From Persicaria tinctoria (taxonomy: Eukaryota; Streptophyta; Magnoliopsida; Caryophyllales; Polygonaceae): a stretch of DNA of 64,000 nt. Under the pieces are notes generated by a model, which was not told the DNA's origin, made no database searches, and worked only from the letters and a program-made list of their open reading frames with translations. Numbering within the stretch: the stretch's first letter is position 1; each line of letters starts with the position of its first letter. The translations under genes were made by a program, and so were the position numbers. The DNA lies in contig JBANSL010000013.1 in the NCBI GenBank assembly GCA_037127255.1, forward strand, positions 56,941,688 to 57,005,687, given 5' to 3'. Shown piece after piece: positions 23,006 to 33,685 of the stretch.

Positions 23006-24160
23006 CCTACCAGGATTGTCGCTTGACGATCCATCAACATTCAATTTCACCCAGTCAGAAAGAGGAGGTTTCCATGTCAAGACCGGGGCGGGGTGGGTTG
23101 TGGTACTTCTCATGTGCACAATAGATCTTTTGTTCCATTCACTCGTGAATGCAGTTGCCGAGAGCTTCGCCTTAGACATCGTAGCCTCTATGCATTCCAG
23201 CTCTCTGTGAAAAACTCTAGTGTTTCTCCTCTACCAAGTGTACCAAGGTAAGTAGCCAAATAGAGTACTCCAAACATCAGCCTTTCCCAAATTGAGTGAA
23301 AGCCAATGTTTCATATCCAAGTTGAAGAAAGAGGGCGACAAGGGCTGTCCCAAACTCTGCAGCCATATGCCCATTGTTTCAAGACAGCCTCGAATCGTAT
23401 GTAAGATTATTTCAATCTCCCCATAGAGTGGGCAAGCTACAGAGGTTGTGAGGTATCTTCAGAGCCGAGTATCATTGCATAGGAGACTGCCCTGCACTGC
23501 TAGGTAGATGAATTGGTGAACGCGTTGTTGAACTGGGGCGCGCCAGATCATCAACCATCTGATGTCTGCGCCGCTAGTTAGATGAATTGGCGAACGTGTT
23601 GTTGGACCGGGGCGCGCCAGATCATCCACCATCTGAAGTTGCTAGGTGGGCAGATCGGGAGTGATAACTGATATGCTGATTTGGTGGTGAACAGAGAGAA
23701 GGTAGTGAGCCCCCAGCAGTATCGGTCTTTATCGTCCTCGTTTGTAGAGATTGAATGGGCTTGCAGCCACAAGGCTATAGTGTCAGTCATAAACGGTTGT
23801 AGCGCTGCCAGTCCCACCCTGCGTTGGTCCACAATTCTATAACGGTGGGTCCTAGAATATGCTCAGGTATGTCGACACGTGCTTCATCAATCAAGGTTTT
23901 ATCTCTTGCCTAATGGTGCATCCCAAAAAGAGTTTTGTTGCAATTTCCTACTAGGTGCTTGATCCCCTTAGCCAAGATCTCTACTCCATGGAGGATGTCT
24001 TTCCAACTATAAGAATAATTCCTACTAGGCTAGAACATGTCAGCATCGGCCCGATCAATTCCCCGATCAACTGGTGCAAACCAGTTGACCGAGGAGATGT
24101 GCAAGCTTTAGAGTTTCTTCCAGAAATGATCATCGAACCCTATCGTAAGCTTTCTCAAGC
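23005..24160 (-). pseudogene. L1-type LINE, 3' part (RT remnant, zf-RVT, RNase H)
   Basis: Minus strand. LEKAYDR near 24160-24140 is the start of the reverse-transcriptase palm. An internal deletion follows, since the YADD block is absent, then a WKDILHGVEILAKGIKHLVGN-like stretch, the TTKSAYQLSLP...WWMIWRAPVQQHVRQF zinc-binding RT tail (23830-23580), and an RNase H start PPLSDWVKLNVDGSSSDNPG ending at about 23005. Frames are broken. No poly-A tail is seen because the 3' end is cut at the gag fragment. Confidence 0.75.
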
Positions 24161-26028
24161 TTCAACTCATAACCATATTAAACATATGAATCTCAAGATT
24201 TGAGTTATGTTATTTCTTTTAATGATGTCTTGCACATTCTTTTAATGTTTCAGTTACCTTCAGTTCAGAGTGTCGGATTGAGGATGCACTAAACATATAT
24301 ACTACTCAACCACAAAGACAAGCACCCTGATTAGGTGAAAAACATGCACACTTACGTCTAGTCTTATACTATAGAAATAAAGCAAAATATTTACGACAAA
24401 TGAGATAGCATAAACACGCTTGTATGAATAACGAATAAAACTAATAAGAAAATCTCAATATCCACGAATAATTGATAAGTTAGTTATTTTGGGGCTAGAT
24501 AAAGCAAACCAAAAAAATATTAAATATAAATAATTAACATTCACATAAACACTGAGATATGAGCACCAATTTGAATGCAACCATTGCCAAGCCAGGAAAC
24601 ACAAAAAACACCAGAGTGTGCATCATCTTTTTCAAGATTAAGGTTTTTCAAAGTATAATATGCAATTCATCTACGTCTCATTTAGGTACAGATCTAGATG
24701 ATATGACTTAGAACAGTTTTATCTCAAATGTATGAAGATGAGTGGCAATGAACATTGAACTTAACCCAACAATAACCAAAAGGCAATATCTAATTACCAC
24801 CCGAAAATCAAACAATTCAAAGTCAAGTTCCATCTAAAAGTATCAACCAACAACCAAAACTCCATATCTAGTTCCCAATTTATTCAAATCCTCAGTCAAA
24901 CTCTTAATCAACAAATCACATTCGTAATTCATCTAATAGTACTAGCAGCAACCCATTTCTTGCTTTCCAACCCACTCAAGGCAGAAAATACACATCTCAA
25001 TCAAACAGAATCAACCAATTCCTAATTCAATCCATCAAACACCTAATTTAAATACAAAAGACCTAATTCAATCAATTAAAATCTTAAACCCATTAGAAAT
25101 AAAATTAATCAAAGTAAATATACCTCGATGATATAACCAGGGCAACGAGGTATCGGCTTCAAAATTGACTCCCCATAACTGAGGTGTTATGGAAGCATCA
25201 ACACTAGAGGCATTCTAAGTTTCGACATCGCCTATGAGGAAGACGGCTCACCTTCATCTTCCCTCGGTAAGGCAAGAACTGGCGTCTTCTTTGGAGGCGC
25301 GACTCCCGGGCTGGGCTGGGCTGGGCTGACGCACTGAATCTGGTTCCATCTTCGCTCAGTAGAATTTGAGAGGAAGAAAGCAAACCTAGGATGAGAGCTT
25401 TAACTAGGAGGAATAATCGAGAGGGAGATTGAGAGATATGGATGCGTAATCGATGAGATCGACTGAGAGATAGAGCAAGGAGGCTGACACCTCAGATCAT
25501 AGTATGGATATGGAGGCGAAGAACTAGAAACAAGGACATGAGCCGAAAACACTCTGAAACCCGAATCCCAAACTTACGAAAATCTAGGGTTTTCCCATGA
25601 ACACTCAGAGCTATAACAACCATCACCGGTCGAATCCGTTCTCCAAATCGATTATGGAGACTCCGCTGCGAAGCTATTACGCTCAGAGATCCCTGCTTTC
25701 ATTGCCATCTCGTGCCTCTACTCCCTGTCTTCTTCCCTAATCTCTTCGCTCCTCTCGGTCGAGCCTAAGTTAGTAAGTTGCAGTTAAGCGATTTATTTCC
25801 AATATTGAAAATTTACCACAATACCGTGGTAAATTTGTTGCTAAATTACTTCGGTTCTTCTAGAAACCGTGGTAACCGCATGAAGACGCGGAACTGTGGT
25901 AAATTTGATGATAAATTACTTCGGTTCTTCTAGGAACCGTGGTAATTTTTCCAACCTTGCATATTTACTACGTGAAGACACGGAACCGTGGTAAATTAAG
26001 TGTAGTCAAAGGTCATTTTTCTACTAGT
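24161..26028. mobile_element. CACTA-type (EnSpm) element fragment splitting the LINE
   Basis: The right end reads ...CATTTTTCTACTAGTG, i.e. CACTAGTAGAAAAATG on the other strand, a typical CACTA terminus. It is preceded by subterminal repeats of ACCGTGGTAAATT and GGTTCTTCTAGGAACCGTGG (25800-26000). It lies exactly between the two LINE halves. A matching CACTA left end is not visible near 24161, so that end is degenerate or lost. No transposase frame is recognised; the rest is AT-rich with a GC-richer part at 25150-25750. Confidence 0.6.
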
Positions 26029-27622
26029 GGTAATAAAACCATCCATCGGTTTTTGGGTGACCTTGCATGCATAGAGTGTATGGCTTCTTGGACAATCACC
26101 ACATTGTCCGTTACTCTCCCGCCTGGAATGAAACTTGACTGTATCAGACCCACCAGATCTTGTATGATTGGCTTTAGGTGATTGACGATCACCTTAGTAG
26201 CGAGTTTAAACACCATATTCAAGAGAGAAAGAGGACGGAAATGGGTCATATTTTCTGGGAGATCACGTTTTTGAATTGAAATTAATAATGAATTAGTAAG
26301 GTTGTCAGGGAATGTACCATGGTTGAGGAGCTGTGTGATGGTTTGGGTGACCTTTACCCCCACGGTTTCCCAATTTTGTCGGTAGAAGTCTACATAGAAC
26401 CCGTCCGGACCAGGAGCATTGTGGGGCCCCATAGTGCATAACACATTCCATATCTCAGCTGCCACCACGTCTCTTGATAGGCGATGAATGACGGTCTCCG
26501 GTAGCTCTGGAAAAGATACCTGCGACGAGAAGGTATCAAAGCGAGGGGTTTGAATGTCTTCCCTAAATAGATTAGAGAAATGATCAAGGGCAAGCCCCTT
26601 TATCTCCTTATCAAATCGTACCCAAACCCCTGCATTGTACTGAATGGCAATAACCTTATTGGCTTTCCGCCTAACGAGGGTTAAAAGGTGGAAAAATCTT
26701 GTGTTTCAGTCCCCCTCTAACAAGAAGCTCGATCTTGATTTTTATAGCCAACAAATCTACTCTTGATTCAAGACCTCCTCGAGCTGGAGACGAAGGTTTC
26801 TTTCTAGGTTGAGTAGTCCTCTGTGCGGTTTAGAAGAGAGCCGGCGCTGAACTCCCCCGAACCTTGTATATAGATGTCTCTTCCATTTGACAATGTTACC
26901 GAACACCTCCCTGTTCCATTGTGAGAGGCCTGATGCCAGTGAAGAAAGAGCTTCAGGGAGCGTAACGTCAGTATGCCAATGGTTTTCCAAGAAGGGGCAA
27001 AAGTTTTCATGGAGCATCCACGCCGACTGAAACCGAAAAGGACGATCAGCTTTATTCGAGGTGGTGCGTCCATTTACTCTCAGAAGCAAGGGCGCATGGT
27101 CTGAGTAAGGTGCTGAGAGGTGGGCAACATCCACTTCTAGAAACCACAGTCGCCAAGCCTCATTGAACATGTCTCGGTCGAGCCGGGCTGCTCGCCAACA
27201 AGGGGAGTCCCGTTTATTCGTCCATCAGCTCTAACTCATCCACCCAATCCAAGAAGGCCCCATCTGACCATTGTGTGCCTCTAGACACATGGGATCTCGT
27301 GTGAGCCTGAGTAGTGGCATTGAAATCCCCAGCTAAAAGTCAAGGGCTTCGGTTTGTTTGAGCAAACTCTATTAGAATCTGCCAGAGATCATAACGTCTT
27401 GCTTCCTCCAAGTGAGCGTAGATGGCTGAGCAGATCCAAGGCTCTTCATCCCTGCGGATGATCTCGACGGTGATCTGTTATGGGTTGAGGTGGACCGAAA
27501 AGACAGTAACTTTGTTGGTTTTCCACAGTAACTAGATTTTGCCTGCGAAACCGTTAGCTTCCCCCCTTCGAATCCCATCGTAGCCAATGCGGCGACACAT
27601 GTTAGAAGGAAAGTCAAGTATG

Positions 27623-27626
<4 letters not shown>
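26029..27626 (-). pseudogene. L1-type LINE, 5' part (endonuclease and RT start)
   Basis: Minus strand from the right: endonuclease pieces VTVFSVHLNP and LLAGDFNATTQAHTRSHVS (about 27500-27240), then YSDHAPLLLRVNG (about 27105), a linker with WNREVFGNIVKWKR, and RT N-terminus NAPGPDGFYVDFYRQNW, FRPLSLLNMVFKLATKV and SSFIPGGRVTDNVVIVQE (26468-26040). Several stops and frame changes are present. It continues beyond the CACTA fragment at 24160. The 5' side is cut at the TA microsatellite. Confidence 0.85.

Positions 27627-27675
<49 letters not shown>
27627..27675. repeat. (TA)n microsatellite
   Basis: About 48 bases of alternating TA. It sits at the junction of the LINE and the truncated LTR to its right. 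Confidence 0.95.
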
Positions 27676-27676
<1 letters not shown>

Positions 27677-28982
27677 CAAACCGAATTTGTAGTCCACGTA
27701 AATAAAAATACAAGACTTCCTCGCGTTGTAGTGGAAGATGTCAGGATCGATCCACGAGGAAGCGTGTCAGCCCTCGCCAATCCAGTCTTGTCAAAAGCTC
27801 CCTGATTTCGACCAGAAGCCACTCAATATCGATTGATGTCAGTCGATATCTAGTCAAGCAGTCGATTCCTAGTGCTTAGCCTGCAAAACAACACAACAAA
27901 CTCGATACCAAGAGAAAGCACTCGATATCGACTTAGCAGACTCGATATCAACTCAAGTTGGTCGATTTCAAGTGAATGTGCAAAAAAACAAAAACGCAAA
28001 TAAAGTAAAAGATATCGGAATAGAGTGTCCGAAGAATAATAGGACAGATGAGAAATAATGAACAGAAATAACACATATTGTTGTTGTTGTAATTCAATAA
28101 ACTAAGAAACTTCCAAATCCGGGGAATTTACCCCAACGATAACCATATAAGTAATATGTCAAATTCATGAAATAAATATGCTTTTCATCAAATAACTTTT
28201 GTCATTAACGAATAGGAATATAGAGCATCTCGCATAAACCCTAAGTGTTACTATCCTTTTCTCATAATTAATCCAAAATTCATAATAAGATCACTTTCGC
28301 TTCAATATCACAAATAAGGATCACCTACTACTCTCATAGAAGAATTATTCAAGTAGGATAGAAGATGAATAACATATAAAGATCATACCTTTCGCATACT
28401 TACATGGCTATCGTCGGGCTCACCCCAGCCTTAGAAGTAAGGTGACTACTCGCTTTTCATAATAACAAACATCATCATTGACATGGAAAGAAATAAACTT
28501 TGAATTGAAACTAACTTTGAAAGATTACAACCGAACAAGCCACAAATTGCTCTCGCTCTTACAACTCACTCGACCTTCTCTTCTTCTCTCTACTCTATGT
28601 AAACACAATTGCTTGTGGAATGAAATGAATAAAAAACCAGCCCCATAGGGCTTTATTTATAGGATTCAATCCTTGCTAGCCAAGGAAAAAGCAAATGTAT
28701 CAAATATCTAAAGATAAAACTTTCCTACATAAAATAAATAAAAGAAATAAAAATCCCCTAGGTAAAATAGAATTTAACCCAAGATGATAGATGTTCATCA
28801 ATGAGAGATAAAAGATCTTCAACTTAGCCCTTAAGCAACTCTCCTCGGATAAGGACTAATCAACGCGACAAAAGGCTCTGGGACTCCACTCGATATCGAG
28901 TCAAAGGGTCGATATCTACTCAACTTGTCTATCTCGAGTGGATAACACCCGACATCGAGTGGTTGTGCAAATGTTATGTCTT
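27675..28982 (-). mobile_element. truncated LTR, TCGA-dyad family (minus)
   Basis: Starts within the 3' part of an LTR (complement of GTCTTGTAT...GGATCGATCCTGAC) and runs to the dyad region at 28890-28960, where another LTR of the same family begins. It includes the TATA complement GGGCTTTATTTATAGG (about 28648-28663). Its own terminus is lost at both sides: at the TA run on the left and at the later insertion on the right. Confidence 0.75.
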
Positions 28983-30735
28983 TGTTATGAGGGAATCGAG
29001 ATATGAAATAAATATCAAATATAAATCTCAAATCGATCTCCGATGTCCAAGCAAATAAAGTACAAGAAACCCTCACGTTGTAGTGGTAGGGAATTAGGAT
29101 CGAATCCAAGGGGAAGCGTGTTAGCGTTCGCCTTTTCAGTTCCAAATTTGCCCCGATTTTGACTCAGAGTCCACTCAATTATCGAGTGGAATGGGTCGAT
29201 ATCGAATGTGTCAGTTGATTCCTACTCGAAACCTGCACAACACAAAATAACAGAGTCAAAATCGAGCACAAAACACTCGATATCGACCTAAGGGCACTCG
29301 ATATCGACCAGTGTTGGTCGAAATCGACTGGTATGCAAAACTAAAAAATTGTAGAAAATAATAAATAATGTCGGAAAAGAACGTCCGAAGAATATAGGAT
29401 GGATAAGATGTATGAGCAGAAATAACACAGATTTAGGGTTTTATAAAATCAATAAACTAAAGACTTCCAAGATCGGGGATTCAATGCCACAACAACAACC
29501 ATGTAAGATTTATGCCAAGTATAAAAACCTTCGTCATTAACAATTAAGAATATAGAGGTTTTCGCATAAACCCTAATTGTTACTAACTCTTTTCAATGAT
29601 TAATCCAAATTCATATTAAGATAACTTTCGCTTCAATAATAAAAATAAGGATCACCTACTACTGTCGTAAAAGAATCATAAATAGGGATAGAAGATGAAT
29701 TCACAATAAAAATCATACCTTTGATCATAATCTCACATTGCTACTGTCGGGCACACCCCGACCCTAGAAATAGGGTGACTACTCGCTTTTCATCATGGTA
29801 ACAAACATTAAATATATAAAAGAAATAACTAATTGCATTAAACTAAAATAGAAAGAGTACAAACCGAACAAAGCCAAACTACTTTCGCCTCCAAACTCCA
29901 CTCGACCTCTCTCTAAGCTCTCTAAATTGCCTAACTATATAAACATAATTGCTTGTTTCCTTGGATGCCTAAAAACTCAGCCCCTAGGGCTTTATTTATA
30001 GTGCTCAACCCTAGCTAATATAGGAAGGAACAACTATATCTCTATCTACTTCTATCTATCTAAATCCTAATGATAAAACATTCCTAAATAAATAAATAAA
30101 ACAATTAAATTCCCCCTTGGAAAATTAGGGAATTACTAAGGTGGATAAAAGTCTTCCAAATGGATAAAATATCTTTCCTTGGCGTGGAAGTAATCTCCTC
30201 TCTTAGATTCAAACTCGAAATCGGCTCGGACTCGTTCTGTTGATCCACTCGATATCGACCAAAGTGGTCGATATCGACTCGGTTCTTCTCAGCTCACTCG
30301 ATCTTAGCTCTAGAGTAAAAATCGACTGGGTTGTCAAGTCGATATCGACCACCAGTGTCAATATCGACTTCTTCCTGTTGCATCTTGAGTGGCTCGGTTG
30401 ATTCCTTATGTGCGTGTACTCGATATCGAGTAGGTTTAATCGATATTGGCTCAGCTTTGGGTTGAAATGCCTTTGCTTGATTTCTGGTCCTTGGCTTCAC
30501 TCGATATCGAACTCTTGGGGTCGATTTCGAGTGCTTTGAGGGTTTTCTTCTCTTCTCCGAATTCCTCGCAAAGTGTCTCAAGTTCTGCGAAATTAAACAA
30601 GAACTAGTGTAGATCTTCATAATTGACAAATAGGCATAAACTACACAATTCCTGCATTATTCTAATCCCGAAATATAAAATATGTACTGAAATCGATATA
30701 AATAGTATAAAACATGGCAAATTAGGCGCACATCA
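28983..30735 (-). mobile_element. LTR (probably 3' LTR) of a minus-strand TCGA-dyad element
   Basis: On the minus strand it starts TGATGTGCGCCTAATTTGCC at 30735 and ends CTCATAACA at 28983. It inserted in the truncated LTR to its left. TATA complement at about 29988-30003. Dyads at 29170-29320 and 30245-30535. The DNA to its right (30736-31698) matches the post-coding region that precedes the 3' LTR in the related element at 48-55 kb, so this is taken as a 3' LTR. No matching 5-bp duplication was found because the other end is lost. Confidence 0.75.
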
Positions 30736-31698
30736 ACACGTAAGCTTTCTTGTGCTCAAGCAATACTTTTAATGGTCATACAGGGGAAGAAAACAAACTC
30801 TTAGCATCTTAGATTCATTCTCGTATAATCCTGCAATCAATTACCATCCTCGCAAAGGTACTAATGTCACCAAATCAATGATTGTGAATACAAGCAACAT
30901 CTACTCACAAAAGGAGGGTTATGCAAAAACAATTCATGAGTGACAAAGCAACAATAATCAAGAGGACTTTAATTAGGCTCAATAAGGAGTAGATTGGTAA
31001 AAGGCTTAAGGTGGGATATATTTGGCCATGTGGTGTTAATAATATGGGGAAATGGAGTAATTTCCAAACTTTTCATACCACATTCCTTCTTCATTTGATT
31101 TCTCACCTTTCTCTCATTGCTCATTGCTTTTTTTACTATAATTCTTTTACCTCTCTAACCTCAACACTGCCTTCTCGGGAGTCACAAGCATGGTTGTCAT
31201 GAATGGCCCCAGATACTTAGCGCCTCAGACTCCTCACCTGTGTGTCCCATCCTGCGGAAGTAACATCTCAACGCAGACAGGGTCGATCTATCTTTATCAC
31301 CTGAGATGACCGCATTTTTTTTTTCATTAAATTTTCCATAATTCTTCAATTTCCTGCCAAACTACAATAATGATAATAATAACAACACAAACATCATATA
31401 GTAATCTCCATAAGTAACTTCCATTCTCAACATAATCCCAAGATAAGGAAATAAGGTAGAAAATGGGCAATATTTAGATCATGTGGAGCAATAATGATGT
31501 AAGGCTCATAATATGGCTTTGGTGATGCAAAAATAAGCATAGGTATGGCTAGGAATATAAAAATAAGCATTATATGAAAAATATAAATTCCTCCATCCTA
31601 TTATTGTGCAACATGTCAAAAGTAACTTCAAATTTTACCTCATTTTATGGTTTTCATAAAAAAATGAATTTCATTGTGACTTTCCTTTTCTAGGCAAT
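30736..31698 (-). other. non-coding 3' internal region of the minus-strand element
   Basis: No coding frame. A CTCAAGCAATACTTTTAATGG stretch and following blocks recur at 38442-38880. The far end (31610-31698: CATGTCAAAAGTAACTTC...TAGGCAAT) is the reverse complement of the region at 37540-37645 in the plus-strand element. It is cut by insertion of the plus-strand LTR at 31699, with GCAAT as the left flank. Confidence 0.7.
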
Positions 31699-33597
31699 TG
31701 TTGCGAGCCTAATTTGCCATGTTTTACACTTACTTTTATATCGATTTCTGCACGCATTTCATGCATTTGGGTTAAAATAATACCAAATATGTGTAGTATA
31801 TGTTTATTTGCCAATTATGGAGGTCTACACAAGTTTTTGTTATATTTTGCAGAAATCGGACGCACTTTGGAACTTAAAGGAAAGTCATGAAGAAGTTAAA
31901 GATGGCGCAGCTGGAGAAAAACGCCATTTTTAACCATGCATCGTTCTGAATCAAGCTTTGATGTCTTCATGAGAGTTGTAGCCCTCGAAAAGAGCTTTCC
32001 AACGCATGCTCATATGCGTCAATCCGACGAACGAGAACTCGGGAACGTGTGTTTCAAGAACAGAGTAGAAAGCTGAGAGCTGTTACACTTGCTCAACATC
32101 GACCAAATTGGTCGAAGTCGACCAAGCCCAAATCGAACTGGAGCACCAAGAATCGACGAGTAAAGCTGGAGCGGGAAGACATTCAAGTCGAAATTGAGGA
32201 AGTTAACTCGATATGGAGGAAAATCAAAGTCGACATGCATCCTGGAGCCGAGATCGACGAAGAAACTGAAGATGGAGAAAAGTTGCTCGATATCGAGGAA
32301 ACTACTCGATATCGAGGAAATCCCTAGTAGCCGACATTGAGTAATACGAATCTTGTTAAGATTCTATCCAAAGTCCAATGGAGATGTTTTCGAGATCAAA
32401 TTCCACCAAGATATATCAAGTGCTATCAAAGTGGAGGAGAAGATATTTATCCACAATTAGTTCTAGTCCTTTTTTAGATATATAATTATTTATTTCCGTG
32501 TTTTATCTTTATTTTATTAGATAGATAGAATTAGATATAAATATAGTTTTCTTTCCTAATTAGAGAGGGAATGGAGCCTATAAATAAAGCCTTAAGGGCT
32601 GATTTCTAAGCATTCAATTTCAGTTACAAGTAGTTACATAGAGAGAGTAGAGGAGAGAGCTTGTGGCGAGAGCAAGGTGGAAAGGCGAAAGCGGATTTGG
32701 CTTGTTCGGTTGTAAGCTTTCTTTTTAGTTTAATGCAAAGTTGTTTCCTTTTATTATTAATGTCTTTCTTGATGATGAAGAGCGAGTAGTCCACCCACTT
32801 CTAGGGTCGGGGTGAGCCCGACGGTAGCCCTGTGAGGTGATACGGTAAAGGTTTGATCTTTTTATGCAATTTGTCTTCTATCCCTATAAGCATGATTCTT
32901 TTGCGAAAGTTGAAGGTGATCCTTGTTTGTGTTATTGAAGTGAAAGTGATCTTAATACAACTTGGATTAATTATGTGAAAAGGGTTAGTAACCATTAGGG
33001 TTTATGCGAAAGCCTCTATATTCCTATTTGTTAATAACGAAAGTTATTTTATGAAAAGCATGATCTTTTATGCCTTTATGTGTTATTTTGCATGGTTATC
33101 GTTGTGGTGTTAAAACCCTGATCTTGGAAGTCTTTAGTTTATTGATTTATTTCATCGAAATTCGTGTTCTGTGTTCGAAAAGATTGCAATTTTAGTTTCT
33201 GTTGTTACTCGATCTCGAGAAGTTTTGTCGACGTCGAGGACTTTTGTCAACATTGAGGAAAGTTTGTCGATCTCGAGTTACTTGCTGAGTTTTACTTTTT
33301 GTTGGTCGAATTCGAGTGTTGTTGGTCGATTTGCTTAGTCGATATCGAGGAACAATAGTCGATATCGACCAGTTTCTGTGCTTTACTTTCTTTTCCGCTT
33401 TTCTCTGTTATTTTTGTCTGTTTGTTATTTCTGTCTGTGAGATTTTCTTCTACCTGAGATCCGCTGACACGCTTCCTTGAGGATCGATCCTGACTTCCCG
33501 CTCCTACATTAGGAGGAGGTCTTATAATCATTTGCGTGGACACAAATCTAGTTTGATCTATTTCATTATATTTTAAACTCGATTTCCTCCTACAACA
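31699..33597 (+). mobile_element. 5' LTR of plus-strand TCGA-dyad element
   Basis: Starts TGTTGCGAGCCTAATTTGCC and ends CTCCTACAACA, followed by the primer site. TATA box CCTATAAATAAAGCC at about 32578-32592. The U3 dyad pairs are partly decayed: 32093/32112, 32188/32208 and 32287/32306. A second cluster near the 3' end lies at 33209, 33228, 33247, 33267, 33306 and 33339/33359. A 31-base block (31990-32020) is identical to one in the LTRs of the unrelated-motif element at 49901-49931. Length 1899 bp. Confidence 0.88.
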
Positions 33598-33598
33598 A

Positions 33599-33618
33599 AT
33601 TAGCGACATTGTCGGGGA
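33599..33618 (+). other. primer-binding site (degenerate tRNA-Asp type)
   Basis: ATTAGCGACATTGTCGGGGA directly after the LTR. It resembles TTGGCGCCGTTGTCGGGGA with several changes, so it is likely no longer functional. The sister copy at 59040 has fewer changes. Confidence 0.65.
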
Positions 33619-33685
33619 AGCAATCATTCGCGCCTTAGGTAGTTAGATCTCACGTTTTCCTTTAAGTTTTGATTTTTGCAGGTGT

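Noticed and set aside
27372..27822. Frames through the (TA)n run coding for Tyr-Ile repeats
   Set aside because: Microsatellite artefact joined to LINE sequence.
28978..30740. Target duplication around the 28983-30735 LTR
   Set aside because: GTCTT and ACACG do not match, and the sequence to the right is internal region, so this is one LTR of a longer truncated element.
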